In this document: positions 26,407 through 36,554 of the stretch, one piece after another
How positions within the stretch are numbered: the first letter of the stretch is position 1
Layout of the letters: every line of letters begins with the position of its first letter
Assembly (NCBI RefSeq): GCF_013389455.1
Contig: NZ_CP058278.1
Coordinates: 2,046,001-2,110,000, forward strand
Direction of reading: 5' to 3'
DNA: 64,000 nucleotides
DNA from: Flavobacterium inviolabile
Lineage (GTDB): Bacteria > Bacteroidota > Bacteroidia > Flavobacteriales > Flavobacteriaceae
Notes under the pieces: generated by a model
Databases searched by the model: none
Told to the model about the DNA's origin: nothing
What the model saw: only the letters and a program-made list of their open reading frames with translations
Translations under genes and position numbers: made by a program

Positions 26407-26604
26407 ATGAAAATCAATAGATTAAAAATTGTATTGGCAGAAAAAGATAAAACCAGTAAATGGTTGGCAGAGCAGTTGGGTAAAAGCGAAGTAACCGTGT
26501 CAAGATGGTGTACCAACGAAGTGCAACCCACGTTGGACACAATGACCCAAATAGCCCAATTGTTAAAAATCGACATCAAAGAATTGTTGCACTCAACCCG
26601 ATAA
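26407..26604 (+). CDS. Xre-family HTH regulator of the R-M operon
   Basis: 65 aa, essentially one helix-turn-helix: LKIVLAEKDKTSKWLAEQLGKSEVTVSRWCTNEVQPTLDTMTQIAQLLKIDIKELLH. It ends 4 bp before the methylase/nuclease gene. Small Xre proteins in this position are C (controller) proteins that delay or limit restriction after transfer of an R-M system; this role is inferred from position. Confidence 0.9.
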   Translation: MKINRLKIVLAEKDKTSKWLAEQLGKSEVTVSRWCTNEVQPTLDTMTQIAQLLKIDIKELLHSTR

Positions 26605-26608
26605 TATT

Positions 26609-28630
26609 ATGAGCATTTTACAACAGATACTAAAAGAAACCAATTATAAAATTTCTCAATTTTCTGAAGAACAGATAAAAACTTTGGAAAGAGAAATAAT
26701 CTTCAAACAAGACAAAAAAGGAAACAATATACCATACACTACTTGTCTTGTACGCAGAAAAGAAATTGTACTGAAACCCGAAGAAGCCGTTCGTCAGTTA
26801 TACTTATTGAAACTGCATCAGGAATATGATTATGCCTACGAGCGTATGGAACTGGAGTATGCCGTAACTTTTGGTAGAGAGAAAAAACGTGCAGACATAG
26901 TGGTTTTCGACAAGGTAGATAGCCGTGCTGTTTACATCATGGTGGAGATAAAAAAACCGAAACTAAAAGACGGTAAAGAACAATTGCACTCTTATTGCAA
27001 CGCTACAGGTGCACCGATAGGTATTTGGAGCAATGGTGAGAGTATTTCCTACTATCATCGCAAAGACCCAAATTATTTTGAAGATATTCCTGCAATTCCA
27101 AGATCAGGACAAAAGCTTTCTGAAATCTTAAACGAACCTTGGACTTTAGAAGACCTCATCAAAAAAGATAAACTCGTAAACGAAAAAAAATCGTTGAAAG
27201 ATTTGATTTTAGAAATGGAGGACGAAGTGTTAGCCAATGCGGGAGTAGATGTTTTTGAAGAATTGTTTAAATTAATTTTTACCAAATTATTTGACGAAAT
27301 GGAAAGCGGACGCAACAAGAACCGTTACCTTGAGTTTAGAAATAATGGCGATACCGAAGCAGAGCTAAAAGAAAAAATCCAAAAATTATTTAATCGAGCC
27401 AATGATAAGTGGCAAGGCGTATTTTCTAATGAAACCAGAATACAACTCTCACCATCGCATTTAAGCATTTGCATAGCATCTTTAGAGAAAGTAAAATTAT
27501 TCAATAGTAATCTTGATGTCGTAGATGAAGCCTTTGAATACCTCATAAACAAAAGCAGTAAAGGCGAAAAAGGTCAATATTTCACACCTCGCTATGGCAT
27601 AGATATGTGTGTACGAATGCTAAACCCAAAAGAGAGCGAAAGTATGATAGACACTGCTTCAGGAAGTTGCGGTTTTCCGGTACATACTTTTTTTTATGTC
27701 AAAAATCAAATACACAAAGAAGAAGGCATTGTAGATGATGAGATGATGACCACCAAACCACCCATACCAAGGGTTTTGGACTATGTGCAAAACAATGTAT
27801 TTGCCATAGATTTTGACGAAAAAGCAGTACGTGTGGCTCGTTGCCTAAACCTGATAGCTGGTGACGGACAAACCAATGTACTACACCTCAATACGCTAGA
27901 CTACGAACGCTGGAACGAAAAAACCAAAGATGAAGACTGGATAGACACCTATGGAACGGGTTGGAAAAACATACGCAGGTATCGCAAAATAAAAAGCGAA
28001 ACCAAAGAAAACCAAAGCTACGTAAATCGTGATTTTGAGTTTGATATACTCATGGCTAATCCACCTTTTGCAGGTGATATAAAAGAAAGTAGAATATTGA
28101 CCAAATACGAACTGGGCAAAAAGCCAAACGGTAAATATCAAACAGCAGTAGGCAGAGATATATTGTTTATAGAACGCAACCTCGATTTTTTAAAACCCGG
28201 AGGCAGATTAGCTATTGTGCTGCCACAAGGACGCTTTAACAATAGTAGTGACAAAGCCATACGTGAGTACATAGCCGAGCGTTGCCGTATATTGGGTGTG
28301 GTAGGTTTTCATGGCAATTTTTTTAAACCGCATACCGGTACCAAAACCTCGGTTATATTGGCTCAAAAATGGAACGATGACCCACAAGCCGGAGCATTGT
28401 GTCCGAAGAAAGAAGATTACCCCATATTTTTTGCTACCATGCAATCGCCTAGTAAAGACAGCAGTGGCGATAAGATATATGTAAAAGATGCCTACGGACA
28501 AGATGCCTTAGACAAACACGGACACAAATATGTACACCACGACCTTTTTAACCATGACGGACTTACACAAGACGGCATAGCCGAAGCCTTTATAGAATTT
28601 GCCAAAAAAGAACAGCTAAGTTTTTTTTAG
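26609..28630 (+). CDS. Fused restriction nuclease-N6-adenine methylase subunit (type IIB/IIG or type I-like)
   Basis: 673 aa. Residues about 55-160 are an HsdR-N-type PD-(D/E)xK nuclease: RADIVVF with D96, then MVEIKK with E113 and K115. After a linker, residues about 290-670 are an HsdM-like N6 methylase: KGEKGQYFTPRYGIDMCVRML, SAM motif with D348 (DTASGSCGF), and catalytic NPPF at 484-487. A nuclease fused to the methylase, with a separate specificity protein and no helicase HsdR, is the composition of BcgI-like type IIB enzymes. The ORF ends in AGT TTT TTT TAG; one more T (or a -1 slip on the T8 run) would continue in frame into the specificity gene. Confidence 0.9.
   Translation: MSILQQILKETNYKISQFSEEQIKTLEREIIFKQDKKGNNIPYTTCLVRRKEIVLKPEEAVRQLYLLKLHQEYDYAYERMELEYAVTFGREKKRADIVVFDKVDSRAVYIMVEIKKPKLKDGKEQLHSYCNATGAPIGIWSNGESISYYHRKDPNYFEDIPAIPRSGQKLSEILNEPWTLEDLIKKDKLVNEKKSLKDLILEMEDEVLANAGVDVFEELFKLIFTKLFDEMESGRNKNRYLEFRNNGDTEAELKEKIQKLFNRANDKWQGVFSNETRIQLSPSHLSICIASLEKVKLFNSNLDVVDEAFEYLINKSSKGEKGQYFTPRYGIDMCVRMLNPKESESMIDTASGSCGFPVHTFFYVKNQIHKEEGIVDDEMMTTKPPIPRVLDYVQNNVFAIDFDEKAVRVARCLNLIAGDGQTNVLHLNTLDYERWNEKTKDEDWIDTYGTGWKNIRRYRKIKSETKENQSYVNRDFEFDILMANPPFAGDIKESRILTKYELGKKPNGKYQTAVGRDILFIERNLDFLKPGGRLAIVLPQGRFNNSSDKAIREYIAERCRILGVVGFHGNFFKPHTGTKTSVILAQKWNDDPQAGALCPKKEDYPIFFATMQSPSKDSSGDKIYVKDAYGQDALDKHGHKYVHHDLFNHDGLTQDGIAEAFIEFAKKEQLSFF
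28619..28630 (+). promoter_or_regulatory. T8 slippery run joining the R-M and S reading frames
   Basis: AAG-TTTTTTTT-AG. In the R-M frame it reads TTT TTT TAG (stop). A -1 shift gives TTT TTT TTA GGT AGC and stays open through to the S gene, whose own frame has no ATG near its beginning. It could be a programmed frameshift site, a phase-variable tract, or a sequencing or decay error. Confidence 0.5.
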
Positions 28631-30081
28631 GTAGCCCTTTTAACGAAGCCAAATATAAGGCTTTGTTGGAAGGGCTAGAAGTAAGTGTTCTTAATTTGAG
28701 TGCGGTTAAAAATATTATTGATTTTAGAATTGATGCTAATACTTATAAAAAAGATTACTTAAGAACAGAACAAATATTAATAAACTTAAACTCGAATTCG
28801 ATTGAAAACCTAACAAATTCGGTTCAAAATTTTGGAGCTTATTCATTGACTAACTATATTAATTTTACAGAAACTGGAGTACCTTTTTTGATGACAGAAA
28901 ATATAAGACATAATTATATTAACTGGAATATTCAAAAGTACGTTGATGATGAAAGTCATAAAATGCTCTATAAATCACATAGCAGCAAAGGAATGGTATT
29001 AGTAACAATGGCTGGTGAATATTTAGGAAGGGTTGCTGTTTATGATAAAAATTTTGTTAGTAGTTCAAACCAAGCCATTGCAAAATTAGTAGTAAAAGAA
29101 GATAACAATGCTTATTTCATTTCAACATTTTTAAATAGTAAACATGGTCAAAATCAAATAAACAGATTAAAAACCATAACAGGTCAGCCGAACATTAATA
29201 TGTCGTTGATAAAAAGTTTGAAAGTCCCATTATTGTCTAAAATTTTTGAGACTTTAATTGAAACAATTGTAAAACGTTCAGAAAATTTACGTGACCAATC
29301 CCAACAAACCTACGCACAAGCAGAGCAAATGTTATTAGAGGCTGTAGGATTGCAAAATTTTGAACCCAGCCAAGAAGCCGTAAACGTAAAAACATTTAAA
29401 GAAAGCTTTTTGCAAAGCGGTCGCCTCGATGCAGAATATTATCAACCAAAGTATGAGGAAATTATTGAGAAAATAAAAAAGTCAGATTATTTACAAATTA
29501 GTCAATTGGTTACTATTAAAAAGTCTATAGAACCAGGTTCTTCGTCATATCAAGTAGAAGGAATACCATTTATAAGAGTTTCAAATTTATCAAAATATGG
29601 CATTTCAAATCCAGAAATTCATTTAGATAAGAATGAATTTTCGGAAGTAATTAAGCCTAAAAAAGATACTATTTTACTATCAAAAGATGGTTCAGTTGGT
29701 ATTGCTTATAAAGTGTCAGAAGATTTGCAAAGTATTACTTCAAGTGCTATTTTACATTTAACAGTTGATAACCCAAAAGTAAATGCAGATTATTTAACCT
29801 TGGTTTTAAACTCAAAACTTGTACAACTACAAGCAGAGAGAGATGCAGGTGGTTCAATCATTCAACATTGGAAGCCTTCTGAAATCGCAGAAGTAATCAT
29901 TCCCATACTCGACACACAAACTCAAACCCAAATTGCAACTTGGGTACAAGAAAGTTTTAGCCTTAAACAACAAAGCGAACAGTTGCTCGATATAGCCAAG
30001 CGAGCCGTAGAAATAGCCATCGAAGAAAATGAGGAGATTGCAATGGCATATATAACAGCAAATAATCAAAAACTATTATAG
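28631..30081 (+). CDS. Restriction-modification specificity (S) subunit, or S domain of a fused enzyme
   Basis: 472 aa if begun at the TTG at 28663; the open frame runs upstream to the T8 run. Two target-recognition halves (about residues 1-200 and 235-425) are each followed by a conserved helix: QTYAQAEQMLLEAVGL in the middle and SFSLKQQSEQLLDIAKRAVEIAIEENEEIA at the end, the two-TRD layout of HsdS. It decides the DNA sequence methylated and cut. With no ATG and no Shine-Dalgarno-like site, translation as a -1 frameshift fusion with the upstream gene (about 1155 aa in all) is plausible. Confidence 0.85.
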
Positions 30082-30088
30082 AACGCTT

Positions 30089-30928
30089 ATGGCAAATATA
30101 TATTTAGAGAATTGGATTAAAAAGTCTGAATTAGATTTTTACACCATGTTTATCAAAACATGGTTACCGTTTAATGCATGGTATATGAACCAATTTTATG
30201 ACGAAACTGCAAATCGCACTTCTGACAGAAGCATTATTGACCATATAAAAAATAATTCCAACCGCTATAGAGATAAAATTATTTCTTTGTTGCGAAATAA
30301 TGATAATGACTCTATCGCTTTCAAAAGGTACATTAGCGATTTATATTACGAGTTAGAAGCGCACCCTATGCCAAATGAAGATGAGCGAATTTCATTTCAT
30401 ACTATCAATATTACAAAAAATGCAATTCCTCAGTACGTTGTGAGTTTTGGACAATTTGATTATAAAGTTGTATTTGATAATACTTTACCTAAAACAACTA
30501 AAAGATGGAAGTGTGAAATTTATAATAGGAGAACTACCAGAACCTTACATTTGGTAGAACTTTATCAATGGTCTTTACAAGAATTAAGTACAGAGCCTAA
30601 TTACATTGCAATACCACATGAGAAGAAACAATATTTAGATGCATGTTTTCGTGAAATGAACCCCAGAAAACCTGAAATAATTATTGTACAACCAAAGCAA
30701 AATACAGACGGTAGCCACGGTTGCCCAGCTAACGCCATTACTATTGATAGTGTAAAACATCTTTATATTACCAATAATTATGAACAAGTAGCAAAGGTGA
30801 TTATAGAGTTATTATACGAATTGCGGTGTAAACTGTTTCACGCAGAAATAGATCCCATTAACGCATATTTTGGCATATATGAGAATGCCTTTTTTATTCA
30901 AAAAAAATTAATTAAAGAGCTTATATAA
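30089..30928 (+). CDS. Unknown protein with a C-terminal HEPN-like RNase motif
   Basis: 279 aa, no known family recognised. The start NWIKKSELDFYTMFIKTWLPFNAWYMNQFYDE is helical and recalls surface-entry HEPN/MAE-type proteins. Near the end, IIELLYELRCKLFHAEIDP contains R246-x4-H251, the HEPN catalytic pattern, inside a predicted helix. It starts 7 bp after the S gene and 3 bp before the DUF262 gene, so it is part of the R-M operon. A role as RNase effector that acts when restriction fails is a hypothesis. Confidence 0.6.
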   Translation: MANIYLENWIKKSELDFYTMFIKTWLPFNAWYMNQFYDETANRTSDRSIIDHIKNNSNRYRDKIISLLRNNDNDSIAFKRYISDLYYELEAHPMPNEDERISFHTINITKNAIPQYVVSFGQFDYKVVFDNTLPKTTKRWKCEIYNRRTTRTLHLVELYQWSLQELSTEPNYIAIPHEKKQYLDACFREMNPRKPEIIIVQPKQNTDGSHGCPANAITIDSVKHLYITNNYEQVAKVIIELLYELRCKLFHAEIDPINAYFGIYENAFFIQKKLIKELI

Positions 30929-30930
30929 TT

Positions 30931-32712
30931 ATGAGATTTTTAGAGGCAAAAGACAAAAGTTTGGCTGATGTATTGTCAAACAATCGTTTCAGAATAGATT
31001 CTTTTCAAAGAGAATATCGCTGGCAAAGAAAACATATCGAAGCCTTGATAAGTGATTTAGCAATTAGTTTTGATAAATCTTATCAACCAAACGACACCAT
31101 AGAAAGCTATAAAGACTATGGTAGTTATTACATGGGGCCTATTGTGTTGTGTGACGATAACAAGGAGTTATCCATAGTAGATGGTCAGCAACGATTAACA
31201 TCTTTCACTTTACTGTTGATTTATTTACTACATACGGTAGTTGATGAAGATATGAAAGCAGAAATAAAAAAACATTTATATGTTAGAAAAGGTGGAAAAA
31301 ACACTCTGATTTTAAATGTAGAATCAAGAACAGAAACGATTGAACATTTAATAACAAACTCTCTAGAGGTTTTATCAGATAATGATACGATTCAAGAGTA
31401 TAAAGAATTTAATAACACCAAAGATGAGTCTATAGGTAATATCATAGCCCGTTATGAAGATATTACCTTATTATTTCCCGAAGATTTTAAGCACCAAGAT
31501 AAGCTACAAATTTTTATCGAATGGTTACTTAATCATGTTGTTTTAGTAGAGATTACAGCATTTAGCATGGAAAGTGCTTATACTATTTTTGAAACGATGA
31601 ATGACAGAGGAATGAGCCTCAATCCAACCGAAATTTTGAAAGGTTATCTACTTTCAATGATTGATAACGAGGACAAAGGTGAAGAGATGAATGAGTTTTG
31701 GAAAGAACGCATTTTTGATTTAAAATCTGCAATAGGAGTAGATACAGATGTCGATTTTTTTAGAAATTGGCTTAGAGCAAAATATGCAGAAAGTAAAAGG
31801 TCAACGACTAAAGGATCAGAAAATTTAGATTTTGAGTTAATAGGTACACAATTTCACTCTTGGGTGAAAAATAACGCTTCAAAACTTTATCTGAAAAAAT
31901 CTGATGACTTTTATTTATTTATAAAGTCGGATTTTAACTTCTACTCCAATCTTTATATAAATTTATTTAAGTATAAAAATTATAACAATGAAAATTTCAG
32001 AAGTTTATATATAACCAATTTTTATACAATTGCAGAGTCTTTAGTCTATCCATTATTTTTATCTCCCATATCAAAAATTGATGACAAGGAAAGTATCAGT
32101 AAAAAAATCCATTTAGTAAATAAATTTATAGACACCTATACTGTGTTTCGTTCTTTACTAAGTAAATCAATTACACAAAGCTCCATTAGAAATTTTATGT
32201 ATGAATTGATAAAAGAAATTAGAAATACTGATTTTGACGAGTTGAATAGTATATTGAATCTTAAAGTTGGTGAAATTCAGGAAAATAGAAATAGAGTATA
32301 TAGTAATTTGCAACCGATGAATAATTGGGGATTCTATCATTACTTCTTTGCACGGTTAATGTATTTTACTTCAGAAAATCAAGACTCAATCGATTTTCAG
32401 GACTTAATGCGTAGTAGAAAACAATCATCATTTATACTAGTTCCCATATTTTTTCAAAATGATTTTGAAAACGAAAATATAGATGAATCATCAATTTATA
32501 TGCAACTTAATTCTGTTGCAAATCATATTTTAATAAGAAGATATGACTCCGATAAATATTTCTCAACAAAAATTAATAAACGAATAGATTTTTTAATAAA
32601 GCATAAGTATCTTCTAGCTAATGATGATATAAATTCACAAATCCCTATCTCTCAATTTATCCAAAACAGAGATAATGCAATTAGCAAATTATGTTTTGAA
32701 ATCTGGGGATAG
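30931..32712 (+). CDS. DUF262 (GmrSD-like, ParB-fold) protein
   Basis: 593 aa. The N-terminal DUF262 domain is clear: RIDSFQREYRWQRKHIEALISDL (residues about 21-43) and the motif IVDGQQRLTSFTLLL with D84-GQQRLT. ETMNDRGMSLNPTEILKGYLL follows at about 220. In GmrSD type IV enzymes this domain hydrolyses nucleotides and partners an HNH DUF1524 domain; here no DUF1524 His-x-x-Pro motif is visible in the C-terminus, so it is DUF262-only, as often seen appended to type I-like R-M operons. Last gene of the operon. Confidence 0.85.
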   Translation: MRFLEAKDKSLADVLSNNRFRIDSFQREYRWQRKHIEALISDLAISFDKSYQPNDTIESYKDYGSYYMGPIVLCDDNKELSIVDGQQRLTSFTLLLIYLLHTVVDEDMKAEIKKHLYVRKGGKNTLILNVESRTETIEHLITNSLEVLSDNDTIQEYKEFNNTKDESIGNIIARYEDITLLFPEDFKHQDKLQIFIEWLLNHVVLVEITAFSMESAYTIFETMNDRGMSLNPTEILKGYLLSMIDNEDKGEEMNEFWKERIFDLKSAIGVDTDVDFFRNWLRAKYAESKRSTTKGSENLDFELIGTQFHSWVKNNASKLYLKKSDDFYLFIKSDFNFYSNLYINLFKYKNYNNENFRSLYITNFYTIAESLVYPLFLSPISKIDDKESISKKIHLVNKFIDTYTVFRSLLSKSITQSSIRNFMYELIKEIRNTDFDELNSILNLKVGEIQENRNRVYSNLQPMNNWGFYHYFFARLMYFTSENQDSIDFQDLMRSRKQSSFILVPIFFQNDFENENIDESSIYMQLNSVANHILIRRYDSDKYFSTKINKRIDFLIKHKYLLANDDINSQIPISQFIQNRDNAISKLCFEIWG

Positions 32713-32889
32713 AAAATCTTTTTACAAGTAAATTAATTATAGGCTTAATGTGATTTATAGGAGCATTAAGCCTCCAAGAAACAGTAAAAGGCGTATTTAT
32801 GATCACATCAAATTTTACCCCCGAAGCCGTAGAAATAGAAAAAACCTTCCAAAAAAATTGAAAGGTTCATATTCTTTTTATTCTCAAAT

Positions 32890-33254
<365 letters not shown>

Positions 33255-33566
33255 AAATTATTTATTTTCGCATTTAAACACAATTTGGATATGTACCTAC
33301 AGAACTAGCAGCCAAACAATCAGCCATCAGATATTTTTACCAATTTTTGGCTATTAGCTTCTGGTCAACAGTTTTGTCACGATAGATAAACGACACTATT
33401 AATCTAATTTATTTCACTCTGTCTAGAAATGTTAAAATAGGAACCAAGTGTTCGATTGCAACCCCTTTCTTCTTGATAGATTTTTCTTGCAAAAACATTG
33501 ATTTTAAGTCAGGGCTTTTTTATTTGCTGTACTTTGCGGTTTTCTTCTCTAGTAAATAAAACCACT

Positions 33567-33668
33567 CTCTATTTTTTATTATGAATTCTATTTCAATACT
33601 TTAGTTTGTAAATTAGGTAAAAACACGTATTGTTTTGTTAAGTATAAATTAGTTTCTTTCGGGTTTCG
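33567..33668. repeat. Dispersed repeat C, copy 1
   Basis: Shares ATTCTATTTCAATACTTTAG, AAATTAGGTAAAAACACGTA and TTTCTTTCGGGTTT with 55305-55412, and more weakly with 42395-42480. Non-coding; origin unknown. Confidence 0.6.
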
Positions 33669-33783
33669 AAATAAAGTCGTACAGCTTTTTACTAAATAAA
33701 CAAGTAGAAATTTTCGTAAAAAACACTGTTTGCAGTAATTATTCACAACTTCTCAGAAGCAATATTAATTTAATATAATAATT

Positions 33784-33897
33784 ATGAAAGCAAACGTACA
33801 ATGCAATGATTTTACTGGAACAGCAGCGGCAGACACATTTGACGTACTTGGCAGTGCTGGAGGTCATAATTTAGAAGCTATTGGTAGATTGGATTAA
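33784..33897 (+). CDS. Small ORF, probably truncated
   Basis: 37 codons, ATGAAAGCAAACGTACAATG onward, giving MKANVQCNDFTGTAAADTFD and a short tail to TAA. The start looks like that of a genuine small protein (good start context, no overlap), but the tail has low complexity and the bases after it (33900-34020) read as another broken frame, FKIVVLSISGRKEFGISLIALTKKEVLKQKNI. Likely remnant. A further scrap, MPEKKDYSEKCDKC-stop, is at about 34162. Confidence 0.35.
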   Translation: MKANVQCNDFTGTAAADTFDVLGSAGGHNLEAIGRLD

Positions 33898-34377
33898 ATG
33901 AAAATAGATTTAAAATAGTTGTCTTATCCATTTCAGGCAGAAAAGAATTTGGAATTTCTTTGATTGCGTTGACAAAGAAAGAAGTACTGAAACAAAAGAA
34001 CATATAGTCAAAATAATGTATAACATTAGAAAGGAAGAAGACATTCATTTTCATTCTCAACCGATTTGATACAAAATATGTAAAATAAAGATTCTGATGA
34101 AGAAGCAAGATTCTCCGATTTCCATGAATCAGAAAATAAAGTCTAATAATTTATTTGATTATGCCAGAGAAAAAAGATTACTCAGAAAAATGCGATAAAT
34201 GTTGAGAGTTTACACAATTTATTCCGCCTTCAGAAATCGATTTAAAGAGAAAAAATTGATTGTAAATTATAAATGACCAAACGGACACAGTTTTGTTAGG
34301 GAATATGATTTAAAATAACTACCGCTAACAGCTGTTTAGCCCAAAGTGTATGTATAAACGAATGACCAAAAACGAAT

Positions 34378-35262
34378 ATGCTGATATATAGCGAACTTAT
34401 AGAGCTAAGATACAAATTAGAAAATGGCGAAATTCGATTAGAACTAGCAAAGGCTCAATTTTGGGGTGACTTTAAAGAAGGTCAACGTTCTTGGAATACA
34501 AAAGATTGGCAAGAAAGAAGACCCCAATTCCTTAAAGACAAATGTGAAATATGTAGCAGTAACGAGACTTTAACGATACAGCACCTTTCTCACCCAAAAA
34601 AATATTCCGAATATCTAAGAGAAGTAGCAAGAGAATATACTAAAAAACACATAAACAACAATCCTGAAATTAATGAGTCGGAATTTACTGATTACGTACT
34701 AAAAAACCATGATTATGTTCCCGTTCCATTATGCCCAAATTGCAACAGTAAAAATCCAAGCGAAAGAGTTAGAAAAATTCCAAAATATCGTTGTGCAGAT
34801 TGTAAACACGAATTTGATGAAGCACTTTATAGATCAATAAATGAGCTAGTTTCTATTTTTTATAAAAATGAAGAAGCATACGAAATTCAAGATAAGTGTT
34901 TTGTATCAAAGGATAGATGGAGAAATAAAAATAACCTAAAAAGTGTTAGGTATTGGCAGCAAAGAGTACATACAAAGGATAAAGACGCTGAAACGATCGA
35001 GAAAGAAGCATTCTTAAAATATTTAAATGATAACATTAAATATCTTTCCTTTGAAGATACAATAACTGCTTGCAGAAAATGTGCATATAATTTTGATATA
35101 AAAAAAATGGAATTATGTCCAAAATGTAAACAATATTATAAAGGACTTCAATATCCAACCTGCATTCAATGTTTACCGGAAGACAAACGAAAAGCAGCAT
35201 TAGAAAGTATTGAATTTGGAAAAGAATGGCAAGAAATGCATAGAAGATTTGGAATCGACTAA
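34378..35262 (+). CDS. Zinc-ribbon-rich HNH-like protein of unknown function
   Basis: 294 aa. Residues 56-69 (CEICSSNETLTIQH) have the CxxC...H layout of an HNH/McrA-like nuclease. A C4 ribbon follows (CPNCNS...CADCKHEF, about 122-150), then a C-terminal set of knuckles: CRKCAYNF, CPKCKQYY, CIQC. The number of metal sites and the charged helices suggest nucleic-acid binding. The family HNH Asn/His pair after the first knuckle is not complete by eye, so nuclease activity is uncertain. Last but one gene of the island segment. Confidence 0.55.
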   Translation: MLIYSELIELRYKLENGEIRLELAKAQFWGDFKEGQRSWNTKDWQERRPQFLKDKCEICSSNETLTIQHLSHPKKYSEYLREVAREYTKKHINNNPEINESEFTDYVLKNHDYVPVPLCPNCNSKNPSERVRKIPKYRCADCKHEFDEALYRSINELVSIFYKNEEAYEIQDKCFVSKDRWRNKNNLKSVRYWQQRVHTKDKDAETIEKEAFLKYLNDNIKYLSFEDTITACRKCAYNFDIKKMELCPKCKQYYKGLQYPTCIQCLPEDKRKAALESIEFGKEWQEMHRRFGID

Positions 35263-35314
35263 AAACCTATTGTTAGCATCAATCTGACACATTAAAAAAA
35301 TATTTTAATTATAC

Positions 35315-36055
35315 ATGAGTAGAACAATTAGAGAAAAAAGAATGTTAACATTCAATTTTAAAATAATAACTCCTAAAATTATCAGAAATCTCTCAGATAT
35401 AATTGAAAAAGAGGTCCAGTCTTTGACCGAGGATCGCAGAAACGACTTTTATATTCTGTATACTGTAGACACTAGAGATAATACTTCTTTTGAAAGCCAG
35501 TCCAATGAAATTTTTAAGGAGAACCAAATTCTTGAAAATCGTATTGTTCAGAAAATCACTATGCATTTCTACACTTATGACAATTCCAAAAGCATCGAAA
35601 TCCAGATTGTCCATTCAGTAAAAGATGAAAATTTACAAAATTTTATAAAAGTAAGTGGTGATGAGACAATTTGGGTAAACGGAGTGTTGGTCAGACTAAG
35701 TGAAATTCTTGACTGGGCTGATAACCAAATTCATATAAAATACAGTAACTATATTATCTTGCCATTACTGATCATATTTAATATTGAATTCTATAGACTG
35801 ATTTTAATGAACCCAATTTTTGATGCCAATCTATGTAAATTATTGTTTGCTGTTGTATTCATAATTTCTATCCACCTATCTACAAAGTTCCCTACATATA
35901 TTCAAAATCTTTGGCCATCCATTGAGATACAGACTGGCTTAGACCATCAAAATTCAGTTAAAAAAGGGCGAAATAAATTGTTTTGGATTTTAACGTCTAT
36001 TATTTTACCTTTATTATTAGCACTGATTTATGATCTCATTAAAAGTTTTTTTTAA
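35315..36055 (+). CDS. Membrane protein with N-terminal cytosolic domain
   Basis: 246 aa. The N-terminal ~140 aa are soluble and charged, with no recognised motif. Two hydrophobic segments follow (YIILPLLIIFNIEFYRLIL and LCKLLFAVVFIISIHLS) and a third at the C-terminus (LFWILTSIILPLLLALIYDLI). The layout, a sensor-like domain plus two to three C-terminal helices, recurs among defence-island effectors that damage membranes, but nothing specific identifies it. It starts 52 bp after the zinc-rich gene. Confidence 0.55.
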   Translation: MSRTIREKRMLTFNFKIITPKIIRNLSDIIEKEVQSLTEDRRNDFYILYTVDTRDNTSFESQSNEIFKENQILENRIVQKITMHFYTYDNSKSIEIQIVHSVKDENLQNFIKVSGDETIWVNGVLVRLSEILDWADNQIHIKYSNYIILPLLIIFNIEFYRLILMNPIFDANLCKLLFAVVFIISIHLSTKFPTYIQNLWPSIEIQTGLDHQNSVKKGRNKLFWILTSIILPLLLALIYDLIKSFF

Positions 36056-36217
36056 AAAGCAGTTAATACCATTAATCCTCTTCTTTCAAACTAAAGACAA
36101 TTATATAGTTAATATACAAATTCTGAAGATTTGAAATAATTTTTCTAAATCTTACTCAACCTTATTAAAATACAACAAAAGCGGCATCAGGTGTTCGATT
36201 GTAATACCTCTCAGCCC

Positions 36218-36428
36218 GCAACTATCTTCTGAATAATGAAGAAAACGCATATGTAGCCCTGAGATTAAAAATCTAAGGGCTTTTTCTTTTGTAAACGTTG
36301 TAATGACAAATGGTGACAATTTAATGAAAAATTGTTCTTTTAAATCGTTACCATTGATTGGGAAAGGTGTTGTAACTAATACATTTGCAAAGCGTTGTAA
36401 AATAAAGTTTTGGAGTCTCACTCTCTGC
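36218..36428. repeat. Island boundary repeat, right copy (att-like)
   Basis: Near-identical to 20026-20247, including GCAACTATCTTCTGAATAA at the start and GGAGTCTCACTCTCTGC at the end. It is preceded by a T-arm-like scrap (AGGTGTTCGATTGTAATACC, 36186-36206) and followed by another partial core, GCAACTATCTTGCTGA. Bases 36056-36217 and 36429-36554 hold no gene. Confidence 0.75.
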
Positions 36429-36554
36429 AACTATCTTGCTGACTACCTCTAAAATCATGCAGCGATTAATTCACTAAGAGAATTCAAATCTTCGAACAAT
36501 TGGTTCGAAATTTGTACCTTCGAGTTCACCTTAAATGTAAACTAGATAAATTAG

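Noticed and set aside
36152..36430. 92-codon minus-strand frame over the island boundary repeat.
   Set aside because: It is covered by the repeat shared with 20026-20247 and reads through a terminator hairpin; no protein family.
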